Below, piece after piece: positions 40,741-51,209 of a DNA stretch of 64,000 nucleotides. The DNA comes from Phymatolithon calcareum (lineage: Eukaryota; Rhodophyta; Florideophyceae; Hapalidiales). The stretch is from positions 806,001 through 870,000 of the forward strand of contig OZ345384.1 in assembly GCA_977006965.1 (NCBI GenBank). Reading direction: 5' to 3'. How positions within the stretch are numbered: the first letter of the stretch is position 1; each line of letters starts with the position of its first letter. The position numbers and the translations under genes were made by a program. The notes beneath the pieces were generated by a model. The model searched no databases. It had not been told where the DNA came from and worked only from the letters and a program-made list of their open reading frames with translations.

Positions 40741-41156
40741 AAAACAAGCAAGTCGGAATCCGAGACGCATTGAAACTTGCTTCACCAAAATTCAGAGAGT
40801 TAAACCTTGCACCTGGACGAGACTATTTCGGCTCTAAACGTTTCTCAATGCGGCAAAAACATTGCCGGTCTCAGCAGCGATTGACAAAACTGAATTTTTG
40901 CCAGACAACAGAACAAGCTCCACCGGCACAAAAACAGTCGCAGCCAAGGAGAGGAATAGAGCGAGCTCTTTTGAGACAGAAACTTGCTGAACTATCATTA
41001 ACATTGAAGCAAACAATCGGCCCCGACCGCCAGGCAACCCCTTCCAGACTTCCTTGTATTCAAGACTTTCCGTGGGCACAAGATGCACCTGTCCGATACT
41101 ATAAAGCAATTTTATACACAGAAAGTCCCATCGTACAAATGTATCCTAGTGAGTAA
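40741..41156 (+). CDS. Probable exon, unrecognised protein
   Basis: After an acceptor-like CATTCTACAG (40740) the frame reads ENKQVGIRDALKLASPKFRE, LNLAPGRDYFGSKRFSMRQK, PAQKQSQPRRGIERALLRQK and DAPVRYYKAILYTESPIVQM before a stop at 41154. It may continue the frame at 40110-40555, but a donor of suitable phase was not clear. No family recognised. Confidence 0.4.
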
Positions 41157-41693
41157 GGCAATATCCTAGGCTTGAAGTTTCAGAGAGTATACCAGCTTCC
41201 TGTAGCTAAGATCAGAGAAGAAAATGAACATAGAGTACTGTCAAATAGTCTCAAACTATTAGTTCGTCCAGCACTCCGAGCGCCCTGAACGTTCATCTGT
41301 CGCCGTTGGACAGAAAGCGCCTCTTTACCGTCTATGTTAGCCATCTTTCCCCCGGGGTTGAGTAGTCTATGCCATGGGTAAGGTGCGTCTCGTCATTTCT
41401 CTGCCTCGGCATGCTAGTCCACTCTGCAATTTCGAAATTTGAGAAAAGGAAGAAGAATCATCCTGGTGCTATTTCAACAGCCTGTTGTGAGCTTTTCTCT
41501 CAGATACATCCTCTTGGCGAAATCTCTTTTCAGTCTGTGGCGCCTTTTTTAAAAAATAAACTTGGATTAATTTTTTTCTTTTAGAGAAAATTACCGTTTT
41601 TGCTAATATACTCACTTTGCACAGGTGCACTTATGATCAACAGTTTTGCTGACAGTCCAAAAACTCTGGTCCATCGTACTTTTTTAATTCGAG
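41157..41693. other. No recognisable gene
   Basis: Short frames only; T-rich near 41550-41620. Confidence 0.3.
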
Positions 41694-41935
41694 TTTATTT
41701 AAAAGCCCCACAGACTTCCGAAGATATGGGCGAAGCTTCCTCTGATGCTACCGACCTTTTTGCAGCTCACGAAACGCCCAGTAGAACGGCGGACGGGAAA
41801 ACTTAGGAGTCAATGTCTCTCAGTCTTCCACGGGATTGCTGGTGCTTGGACTCGACCGCTTTTTCCCTTGCCTTCTGCGTATCAACACAGTCCTTCTTCG
41901 TTCTCCATTCGTTCTATGTGTTGTATTAACGTTAC
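41694..41935 (-). mobile_element. LINE-A C-terminus and 3' end fragment
   Basis: AAAAGCCCCACAGACTTCCG and GGAAGCTTCCTCTGATGCTA-like sequence aligns with 55897-56140. The shared 3' hairpin and the last codons are present. Truncated upstream at about 41935. Confidence 0.7.
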
Positions 41936-42473
41936 GGAGGAACGACTTCCAAAAACACGGAAAAGAAGGGCCTGCGTGGATCAGCTTTTCTGGGGGTATA
42001 TCGAGCCCTCTGCCCCGAGTTGAATTTGCAGTCGAATGCCTTGAAAGGCACAATGTTGACCCTATTGCAAAAGAGGGTACAAAATCGCAGAAAACAACTG
42101 AAGACCGGGTCAGCTATGCATATAACAAAGACCCAGTCCGAGGAGAACTTGAGCAATCTGCGGATTCACTTAGATCTCTTGACTTGGCATTGATCACTGA
42201 TGGACGGCTTTAGTCGCGCCAAATCATTTTGTCGAAACCACTTTTCGTTATAGAAGGAATGAAGGAGCTCGAAAGCATTGATATGGGCTCGAACGGGCGG
42301 CTTAAGTGTCTCGCTGGCGAAAACTTCATCTACTGAAGAACTCTTCCTTCCTGGTATTATTGCTGATACTCTATGGGACATCCCGAAAATGCGAATCGAC
42401 AATTCTGACAACGACAATGCGGCTAGAAATGCAATATTAGTGCATTCAAGGAGCTTTTGCTTGACCAGATCGC

Positions 42474-43050
42474 GTGAACGGATATTTGAGATTTAAGAGG
42501 AGAGTTTTTCGGACTAACTACGCTATTAGAAATACTGTAATTTACCCCGAATTTTCAGATCGCAACCTTTACCTGGACTTCAAGGAACCTTTAAATCTAC
42601 ACCGTCTGATGGGAATACTCGTCGACATGTTTAGCCTAAAAGTCTTCCACGCCGTTCTGTCCTGTAGAGCGCTTTCTCTGCGAGTGGTACACATCACAGG
42701 TCTTGCGCTAAAAGGTCTAGTCATTAAGGCCATTGGAGAGGGCTTACACGCCATAGAGGAGACGGCCTTAGGTACTGTCATCTTCAAAGTGCTGGAGGAA
42801 TCGGACGAAGACAAAATCGCCACTGTAGCCATGGAATCTCGCACAGAGCCAGGTCTGTGACGAAACGACAACGCAATACTGAATAAGTTGCGAATACTCA
42901 GGCGGGAGATGACATGGGATGAATACAAGGCTGAAGAAAACAGGCCCCGTGTCGAAGAAAATTTTCAGGATCCATCTGACGTCATGTGGCGTTCAACTCC
43001 ACAATCATGCTCTCCTCTAAGACTAGTCATTACGGCTTGTACTTACAGTA
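42474..43050 (+). pseudogene. Unrecognised protein, single in-frame TGA
   Basis: The frame reads RNTVIYPEFSDRNLYLDFKE, LNLHRLMGILVDMFSLKVFH, VVHITGLALKGLVIKAIGEG and ESDEDKIATVAMESRTEPGL up to TGA at 42858. It then continues in the same frame as RNDNAILNKLRILRREMTWD and EYKAEENRPRVEENFQDPSD until the TIR element at 43043. The long hydrophobic-helical stretch and acidic C-terminus look like a real host protein. I do not recognise it. It is cut at the 3' side by the transposon. Confidence 0.45.
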
Positions 43051-43328
43051 AGCCCTTGCAGAGAGCATTACAGTCATTACAGTACCGTAGGTTTCGATAC
43101 GTACTTACGACATGAGGATCACCAAGGGCAAACCCTACACCCCCAGCTTACAGACACTTACAGATTACAGATGCTTATACTGTATTACTTACGGTGTAAG
43201 AATTACAGTGGCGGCGCTTGCAGCGTGCAAGGGAAGCCGCTTCGCGGCTTCCGGAAACTTCCATTGATCCATTTCTTATACTGCCAACTCATCTTTTGAT
43301 CCAACCTTTTTTCTTTAAAAGTCGCCGC

Positions 43329-43887
43329 TTAGCGGCGACCTCGGCTTTTTGCCAGGAACAATCGGACCACAGCCAGTGTGCCAACTTGTGCGTTTAAAAA
43401 CCCTACAAACTTTCGCAAATCCGAAAGAGAACAGTTTGCAGCTTTTGACAATATCATAGCTTGTTTAAACGTGCTTTCAGGTCGTAAATTGGTAATCGCA
43501 GATCGTAAAAACTGGTGTGCCGCTTGCAAGACTTTTTTAGCCTTAGAAGACTCATATACAAGTAGTTTCAGCATGATCATGTGTTTGCTGAAAGTTTCGG
43601 CCGGGTGCGACCTCGGACAGCAAACCGGACTGCCTCAAGAAGTCGTCACATAAACGGAAAACCTGATGCAACAAAGTCAAATGATCTTGAGCAAAACAAA
43701 TTCCATGTACTTGACTTCCACTGGACAGTTTACTGACGTCTGGGGTTTGAAACACACAAGTTGGCACATTGGCTGTGGTCGGCTTGTTTCCTGGCGAAAC
43801 GCCGAGGGTGCTGTGAAGCGTTCTATTTAGCACGCCCCAGGCACCGCCACTGTAATGATCACAGAATGAGCAAGACAGTGTGGGCAT
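43329..43887 (-). pseudogene. Protein of the 43-kb TIR element, frameshifted
   Basis: The upper frame (43887-43552) has SCSFCDHYSGGAWGVLNRTL, TPDVSKLSSGSQVHGICFAQ and HLTLLHQVFRLCDDFLRQSG. After a shift near 43560 the lower frame has VLQAAHQFLRSAITNLRPES, KAANCSLSDLRKFVGFLNAQ and a basic end, and stops in the hairpin at 43329. Helical, no catalytic motif recognised. It could be a DNA-binding or accessory protein. Confidence 0.35.
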
Positions 43888-44434
43888 CTGTAAGCTCTAA
43901 TCAGCGGTTCAAGGGTTTTCCCTTGGTGATTGTGGAGCGCAAGATTTACCGCTCCAGCTTATGCATCGCTTCGCCTTCTATTGGTTGTCGTCGGTGCACA
44001 AGATGGCATCATTTCGTCTCCGTTTACAGTTTGTATAAGGCAATTGTCACTTTCATGTAAAAGGTTTATTGGTTGGTGTCCCTTATATCTGCTTCTCCCC
44101 GGTTCGTCTTCTGCTCCCTGTCCTCTTTTCCGCATCCTTACATACTGCCGGCACCTGCGGCATCGCGGAATAAGTGCAAAAATTCATGTGGTTTTTATTC
44201 TTAAGGCACGTCACGGCCCCCGCCATATACAGCGTTCCCGCTCTCAGGATTACATTACACCTCAAGACATCATCACCGGGTGATTACAGCATTACCTGGC
44301 ACACCTGCTGATCAATTAAGTCCGCCCTCAATACTCCTGCCGGAGGTCAGATGCGAATGCTTGAGTTGATTGGTGCACGGAGCTATTTTCGCCCCTAGCG
44401 CCTGATCCGCATAACCGTGACATTTAACCGAGCC

Positions 44435-44520
44435 GAGTGGGATTCGAACCGGGGTCTGATCATATGTGCCATCATCCAGTTCTAAGTGTAAGGAAAACCA
44501 CTCAACCACGCTCTGGTAAG
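44435..44520 (-). repeat. tRNA-derived SINE relic
   Basis: Minus strand GTGGTTGAGTGGTT (A-box-like) and CCCCGGTTCGAATCC (B-box) are 60 bp apart. The acceptor and T stems do not pair properly (for example CCCGG against CCCAC), so it is not a working tRNA. It lies inside the TIR element. Confidence 0.55.
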
Positions 44521-44971
44521 CAACGAAAGCGGGGTTCCTTTTATATTAGAAATTCTTAGACATTCGCATTGTTGTGATTTCCGTAATTTCATTTTCCCTT
44601 AGGGATAGGTAGTTCGCTATTGTAGTCTATATAAGTAGCACTAGCCACCCCGCCCTGATAAAGAAAGCAAGCTCACCTCGAGAACAGGACCATCCCTAGC
44701 ACTTCTACTCGCCTTTTCAACTCCCCGCATATTTCACTCCACAGTGATCCTTCATGTCGTAAGTAGGTTTCGAAACCTACGGTACTGTAATGACTGTAAT
44801 GATATCTGTAAGGGCTTGTTGTAAACGCAAGCTGCAATGGCTTAATTGAACAGAGCTCTGGAAGAGGGGATTGGGAGTATTATAGTGGCGCTAGATGCCA
44901 CAGTTTTAATACGCTCTTTCTCGATGAATTCTTCCATTAAATGCAATGTAAATCCTTCAGAAATTTAAGTC

Positions 44972-45617
44972 ATGCACACCACTCCGTCAAGGGGTCAACG
45001 ATTTGACATTTTTTTGGCACTTATAGCGACATTTGCGAAGTACTTTCATTGGTGCAGAAATTCGACAAACGGGGCGTATCGAGAGCTGAAAAAGTCCGGT
45101 GAGACTGTATCTGTTCAATTATACCGCCTTGGATATGGGGAGGGACTTGATCGCGCTCGATGCATCCTTCTCAGACGCACAAAACCAACCACTCCCAATG
45201 ATGACAGAGTACACATGCTGTACCAAGACAGTAAAGCACGGAGTGAGAATTCCTGGCAGTCTGGGCTTACGCACTGTATGAGCATTCTTAAAGACATCAC
45301 GGAAACTCCGAAACTGCTGATGGAGAAAAAATTCGGAAGTCAGGTCTTAACTTATCTTCAATACAGCGTTATTCATATCGCATTACTTGGTTACGGACGT
45401 CCGATTCTCCTCTTTATCCTACTATTCCCTCCGATCATGTTTTAGGGTACATCCGCTCCAATTTCCCGGTCGTTATTTTAGGAATTCTGACTGGTTCATT
45501 GACGAAAATCTTTACTTTGCGAGTGAATGGGGCGCTCCCAACAAGTATGATTGTGGAAAGGACTTCAACCACCGAGTAGATTCCATCTGTTCTTCATTAC
45601 GCAATGCCTCGAAATAA
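44972..45617 (+). CDS. Unrecognised coding region, probably spliced
   Basis: Several plus-strand frames are protein-like in turn: HTTPSRGQRFDIFLALIATF with RELKKSGETVSVQLYRLGYG (44972-45445), then RYFRNSDWFIDENLYFASEW and NKYDCGKDFNHRVDSICSSL (to 45617). GTTTTAG at 45440-45446 could be an acceptor. The first frame contains a hydrophobic segment near its end. No domain recognised. Confidence 0.3.
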
Positions 45618-45789
45618 CATAGTCTTGAAATGTGACTAAAAATGCTCAAAAAGATATCAAAAATCTAATTCCAAACCCATTCGTGTCCTGTAATATTCCA
45701 GTTAGCGCCTCCCCGTTCTATTAGACCGCGTAACCACCGTGTAAGACCAACGACAACCACACCTCTCGAATTATTCAATTTGGTCTTGA

Positions 45790-46168
45790 ATACCAGCCGC
45801 AGGGATTGCCACGATAGAATCACCCTGGTCTGTAGCACTCAAGTCTTCTTCGAGATCGTCAGATAGAACGGTTGAATTTTCAGGAATTTCCAGTGCCACT
45901 GGCGTCGGTGGTTCAGTCGGTTCCGCTAGTATCGCTGGCTCTGCCAGCACCTCTGGCTCGACTCGGAGATCTTGCTCGGCCGCGACGTCGTCACATTATT
46001 TCGGAGCACAATCTCAACTTTCCCTGTACCACGCTGTTCTTTAATATGGAAGGTCTCCGGTGACCTGTTATCGATCCAGTCTTCGGGGTCGCGAAGCCGA
46101 AGTGGTACAAGGTGAACTGAAATCTTCTGCTTGTAAAACTCATCATGGTCTAAAAAGCTGCTTCTCAT
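45790..46168 (-). pseudogene. Acidic protein remnant, frameshifted
   Basis: The minus strand reads ISVHLVPLRLRDPEDWIDNR and EQRGTGKVEIVLRNNVTTSR. After a shift near 45965 it continues EPEVLAEPAILAEPTEPPTP and LSDDLEEDLSATDQGDSIVA, then stops. The repeated EP-rich segment is unusual. Possibly part of a retroelement polyprotein; not assigned. Confidence 0.35.
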
Positions 46169-46764
46169 CTTCTAGCTTCATCAAGACGAGCTGAACTTGA
46201 AAACCACAAGCCAAGAACCTGATCATCTCTAATCTGGAACAGTCGAAATGCTTGTACGTCGAGTTTCAAAAGGTCTGCACAAACCAATGCGTTATTGACT
46301 TAAAAAACTTCTGGAATTCAAACTTCTCAGCTCTAAAATACAGAGCTTGTTTCAATAGCTCCCAAATCTGGATTTCCAAGCTCTCAATGTATTAATTCGT
46401 CTTCATTTTGCGCCTCTAGTGAAATTATTTAGAAAATCTAACTTATTTTTTTCTCCTCTCCCAGGAATAATGTAGTGATTTACAACTTATAAAGTCCTCA
46501 TCACATCAAAATAAAGAATCGAATTTAAGCTTCCAACTTATTTCTCCTGCATCAAGTTATAAGTTGAGCGTTGACCGGAATGGGAAGATAATCTGGCCAA
46601 TAGAACTCAGCTTGAATGAAAGTGATATGACCTTTTAAAATGCTCAATTTCAGATAGACTATCAAATATTTATCGGTCCAAGTTCAGATTTAGTTCCGTC
46701 AGTAGCGCGAAAGTAGCTCGTGTTTTCTCGTGTCTACAAAAACAAGATCTTGTCCATTCCATGG
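46169..46764. other. AT-rich region, nothing recognised
   Basis: No protein-like frame longer than about 40 codons and no repeat match. Confidence 0.35.
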
Positions 46765-46840
46765 TCCAGAAGAAGAAGTGTAGATATTTATTGAAATTTA
46801 TCACCACATCTGCTGCAAGGTATAGGGACTTGATGCAAAA
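46765..46840 (-). mobile_element. LINE-C 3' tail fragment
   Basis: Minus strand TTGCAGCAGATGTGGTGATA, AATTTCAATAAATATCTACA and CTTCTTCTTCTGG, a diverged copy of the (TTC)n-tailed 3' end. Confidence 0.5.
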
Positions 46841-46909
46841 ACAATTGCAGAAGACAGTTTTCAGAAGTAAGATGAAGTGCCTGTTTCCATGCTTGTAAAG
46901 TGGATTGAT

Positions 46910-47867
46910 TGGCCCGCAGACATTGGACGAGTCAAGAGAATACTTAACTTGGTCGTCTGGGGCTGACAGAGCTCTTGAGAAGTCCTCTGACGGATACATT
47001 GGGCATCGGTATGAGTGTATGATGCATAATAAGAACACAATGGTCCGTTGTATCCCTTCGGGCGCGGTGCATTCTTAGGGTAGATCTGTTGCTGCCTGTA
47101 ACAATATGGCTGCCATGGTCCACTGTACTGCCCTGGGTATTGATTACGTGTTCTTCGCCGCGTATGGTGTATTGGACGCTGCCATGATTGCTGTCAATGA
47201 TGTGGCTGCGAGTGAGGTCAGTTTTTCTGACTGCGGCATCAATGGAGGGCGATATAATGCGACAGCAGAGGTTGACTTGCGGTCTAGGTATGTTTGTAGT
47301 ATCATCCAGTTGATTTCCTGGATTGTCGTCCGCGGATTTCGAATCATTTGCTCCCCGGTTTGGATATAGTCCGGGTGATGACGTAGCCCCTCGATCATAA
47401 AACGAGTTGTGGTGGATTCGGATTCGATGGCAGGATATTTCGCGTTGAGCATTTTAATTCTCAATTGTTGGTGCTCTTGGACATATTCCTGGATACTCTT
47501 GCCAGGTGTGAATTGGATGTCTCGGGCTTCAGCTGTAAGAAGGTCGTCGTCGTCTGAGCTTGTGCTGTTGATGTGCATTTCGAAGAATTTGCAGATTTGA
47601 AATGTGTGCGCCTAAAAATGGCAGGGTCAATGTTTGATGTGACGGCGGTGGGTAGGATTCGCATTGTAATGAGTCGAATGCGAGCTTGCTTATACGAAAT
47701 TCCTTAGCCGCGTCTTCATCTGCAGGAGACTGCAAGTCTTGTGTGATGTGGTCTTCAGCTTCCATAATTGATGCCGTGTTCTCTAGTTCTTGGCACCAGA
47801 ATGCGAAATTGTTCGTGTCCAAATGGGAAAGCACTGCGGTGTATGCTTCAGGGGTAGGTGTAGACAT
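46910..47867 (-). pseudogene. Ty1/Copia Gag remnant
   Basis: The N-terminus (47867 down) begins MSTPTPEAYTAVLSHLDTNN and FAFWCQELENTASIMEAEDH. After a frameshift near 47590 the frame continues LLTAEARDIQFTPGKSIQEY, VQEHQQLRIKMLNAKYPAIE and TTRFMIEGLRHHPDYIQTGE, the capsid pattern of Copia Gag (UBN2-like). A final segment reads CSYYASYTHTDAQCIRQRTS, a zinc-knuckle-like motif with one ligand replaced by Tyr. Protease, integrase and RT are absent; a LINE-C tail follows. Confidence 0.7.
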
Positions 47868-48789
47868 CTTGGTTGTCGTTTCCGCTTCGGGTTGTTCGCC
47901 AATGGATTCTCATGATTCTCGGAGACCTTTGTCTAGGTAGCTTGCCTTCGTGCAAGCTCGGCTATTCTCCAAGCCTCGCTGACAGCTTCTCTGCGTTGGC
48001 GGCGAGATTCTCTTGTAGTTCTGTTGTGAGTGGCCGTTTTGGGATTTGGTTGGCGTTCGTGTGTGTGTTTTGGCTGAATGCGGTGTATTTCTGTGTTCGG
48101 TGATGGTCGATGGTCGATAGGAGGTGTTGTGAGGCTGGACGTGGGTTACTGTCTGAGATGGTAGAGTGAGTGAAGAGCTGGGCCCATAACCTGTGATGGT
48201 GAACGCTTAACGTCTTTAATCTGTACTGCTGCTAGGATCGATAAGTATCACCCCGGCGGTTGCCTAGGGCTACGTGTCTAACTAGCGCATACCATAACAA
48301 GCAACAAGTACTGCGCGTGTCTTCTGCACTGCACGTGCCGACCCGTTTCTTTAATTCTGAATATTTCTTTTCCGACACATGCGTGCGAAAAGCCAAATTT
48401 CACCACGGCGTATCTCCGCGAGAGTTTCCTTCTTCAATAAACTTAACTCTTTTTCGTCTTTCTCGATATCAGCTTTACCATTTCCGACTAACACAATTGC
48501 TAATGTTCAAAAACTGTCCAAATTCCAATTTCAAAAGGGTCCAAAAATCGCCGTTTAGGTGCCGGTTCTTTCCTAAAACGCGGTTCAAAAATAATTAAAA
48601 AAGCAGCGAGTGGTGTGCAGCAGCTCTCTAGACACGCCGCTTCAACAATTAATGCGGACTCACCACCTCTGGGCTCTGAGAACAGCCTTCATTTCCAAAC
48701 GCTTTCGTGAACATGTTAGCAGAGAGAGCCGGAAGCCACAGAGATCGTATTAATATAATGAATACTGATTCCCCTATAGGGCTAGCAAG
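47868..48789. other. Leader of the Copia remnant and unassigned DNA
   Basis: No LTR could be recognised beside the Copia Gag. The frame at 48260-48598 is basic and probably chance. The Gypsy element begins at 48790. Confidence 0.3.
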
Positions 48790-49055
48790 TGTAACGCGTC
48801 GAGGTTGGTTGTAAAGAAAAGGTTGTTTTACTTCATGATCGATGCCCTCTTCTCCGGTGAGGGGAGAAGAGAACCGCTTAAATAGGCAAATTTCGCCCTC
48901 CAGCTTTCAAGCCTCCAGCTATTGGCTCAATTCGCAATCGCTAAAAATCTAACTACCAGCTCTCGGGATGTTCTCGCATCCCTCGAGTTATCTCCTTGGG
49001 TTGCGTGGCTTCCCATGAGATCAGCTCTGGCAAGCTATGACATGAAATGTTTACA
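48790..49055 (-). repeat. 3' LTR of the Gypsy element
   Basis: 266 bp; 3 differences from the LTR at 53779-54044. Contains the TATTTAAG box on the minus strand. Confidence 0.95.
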
Positions 49056-49070
49056 GCGCCCCATACACTT
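49056..49070 (-). promoter_or_regulatory. Polypurine tract
   Basis: GTGTATGGGGCGC directly precedes the 3' LTR on the minus strand and matches GTGTATGGGGCAC at the same place in the short element at 16.9-18.4 kb. Confidence 0.6.
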
Positions 49071-49092
49071 GCCGACTTGCTTGGTGAGTGTA

Positions 49093-51200
49093 TCAAAAGT
49101 TCGTGATCATGGCATTCGCTTTAGTTGCCAGCTTCTTTTTCTTGGTCTTCTGTAAGAATTCGGCCAGTTGCTCTGGAACATCTTCATGTAGGTCTTTGAT
49201 GGAATTCCATGTCCAATCCACTTTGTCTGGAAGTCCCATCCACTGCACTTGTACAAAAATCCCATCGCTTGCTTCACCAATATCCTTCAGACTTTCAATC
49301 ATTTCAAATTTCGCTTCCGAGTGTCCAGCATGTTCAAGCAGCTTTTTCAACACTTGTTTGCCGTCCATATTCACCTTGTAAGTATGTAAGCGTCCAGCGT
49401 GCACAGTTTCTTTGTTATCTTTCGTCAGATCCGTAACTTCATAAACCAGTTCGCTCAATACATCGGTGATCCTTTTTGGACCAGTCCAGCGGAACTTCAT
49501 CATATGTCCCTTATCTTGTGCTCTTCGTACCAGTACCAAATCTCCCATGTTAAAATTCGGGTTGATGATATTTGTCTTCTTGTTATGATGTTCAATATGC
49601 CTTTTCCGGTTCATATTCACCTTTTTTGTCACGCTCTTGTGCATTTCATCAAAAGCGCTCTGCAGCATATCAATGTGCACGAGCTGTAAAGCTCTTATAT
49701 GAGTCAAAGTACCTGACTCATGAGTGTCCGTTGTCCCATTCTCCAGAATCAAATGTGACCGTGCGGGTTTCAATCCAGTCATTACTTCGAGAGGTGATCT
49801 GTACGTTCCATCGCTCCTTATGCCGAGTCTTTTCAAAGGTGCCTCGTTCAAAGTTGTCATTACCATGCCCACAACTGCAGGCCAATCATGAGGTCCAAGC
49901 TTCATTTCTGACTGCAGTGCTTTACAAGCCGCCAGTGTGTGCCTCATGCAATTCTCCACAGTTCCATTAACCCATGGGGAATATGCAACAGTAAACGAGT
50001 GCTTAATGTTATGAGTCTTGGCCAAGCATTTCATCACTTCATTCTTAAAGTGTGAACCTTGATCGCTTACCCAGTATTTCATTGCCGTAAATGTCCTTAT
50101 CCACCGTGCAATTTCATTTGATACTTCTTCTGCATCTGCCTTTATCGCCGGGCATAACCATAAATATGAAGACAGATCATCACGAAGCACAAGTAAGTAC
50201 TTCTTGTCGTTCGACCCTTTCCCCATGAACAGGAAGTCGAAGTGAATTATCTGATTCGGTTCAGTTGCATGATGTGTTGTTGACAGTGGACGTGGTATTT
50301 TGTTTCCCGTTTTGGAGACAAGGCAGTGTATGCAATTTCGAATGAACTCTTTGCAATCATCCGCCATTGTATCCCATATATACACTTCCTTCAATGCTTT
50401 TAGCGTCGAGTCAAATCCTCTATGACCCGCGCACCCACAATGTCCAATAGTCAAGAGTTTGAGCTGCAAATCAATGGATATTGGCGGTATCCAAATCTTG
50501 TCTCCCATTTTGTAACATCCTGATGTCACATTTATGAAGTCTTTTGGTAAGATATTACCTTCTTTGGTAAATTTCTCTTGCTCTTTTTTCACCAATTCTT
50601 CGGTCGGCCACTCAAAACCTTCATCCATTGGTGATTCCACAACATCCTGTTCTTGTAGCAATAACGTTACGCGCTTGATAGTGAATTGCTTTCCTCGGTA
50701 TCCTGCAAACCACCTTGTCATTATGTCCGCCATGACGTTTTTGTCTCCATCTATATGTTCGATAACATAAGAGAATCGGGATAGGTACAATGCCCATCTT
50801 TGCACTTTTGTGACAACGTAGCGCCCCAATGCTGGTTCAAGAGCTCTAGGATTGTACACAAATAGAAAATTCCGATGGTCCGAAAACACGTGGATGTCTG
50901 TTTCAACCATGAACATGTAGTCCATTTTCCGAAATACGGTGAATATCGCGAATCCTTCTTTTTCGTAAGTACTCCAACGCCTTGCTGTGTCCGTGAATGC
51001 AGATCCAAAGAATCCAAGTGGTTCATGTACCTGCGCCATTGCAGGTTTGTTCAACTCCTCTGTGTTACACTGTGTCACAACTGCCGCCCAAAACAGATCA
51101 GAAGCGTCGGTAAATATGCACAAGACCTTTTCATAATCTCTGTGCGATAGTTTCACTGCTTCCTTGACCGAATCTTGTAACGAGATGAATGCTTCAAATG
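49093..51200 (-). pseudogene. Gypsy Pol: RNase H, integrase, chromodomain
   Basis: The frame (about 700 codons) starts downstream of the frameshift, so it has no start of its own. RNase H: CIFTDASDLFWAAVVTQ and VFSDHRNFLFVYNP. Integrase: zinc-binding GHCGCAGHRG...NCIHC, then catalytic Asp in IIHFDFLFMG, Asp in YWVSDQGSHF and Glu in VNGTVENCMRHTL. A GPKRITDVLSELVYEV segment (GPY/F-like) follows. The last 90 residues hold FVQVQWMGLPDKVDWTWNSI and EDVPEQLAEFL, which fits a chromodomain that guides integration. The frame itself has no internal stop. It is separated from Gag-RT by the two lesions near 51210. Confidence 0.9.
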
Positions 51201-51209
51201 TTCAGATCC

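Larger units (their letters stand above)
43043..44824 (-). mobile_element. DNA transposon with 65-bp inverted repeats, unknown class
   Basis: TTACAGTAAGCCCTTGCAG at 43043 is mirrored by CTGTAAGGGCTTGTTGTAA ending at 44824. Similarity continues through CATTACAGTCATTACAGTAC, CGTAGGTTTCG and TACTTACGACATGA. Subterminal ATTACAG/CTTACAG words repeat many times at 43160-43210. Two GC hairpins lie inside the left end: GGAAGCCGCTTCGCGGCTTC (43228) and GTCGCCGCTTAGCGGCGAC (43321). No target duplication was clear. Confidence 0.75.

Noticed and set aside
42474-42860. Ubr1-like ubiquitin ligase fragment
   Set aside because: Only a vague impression from hydrophobic helices; no RING, UBR box or diagnostic residues.
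44435-44520. tRNA gene (A and B boxes)
   Set aside because: Acceptor and T stems do not pair; better read as a tRNA-derived SINE relic.
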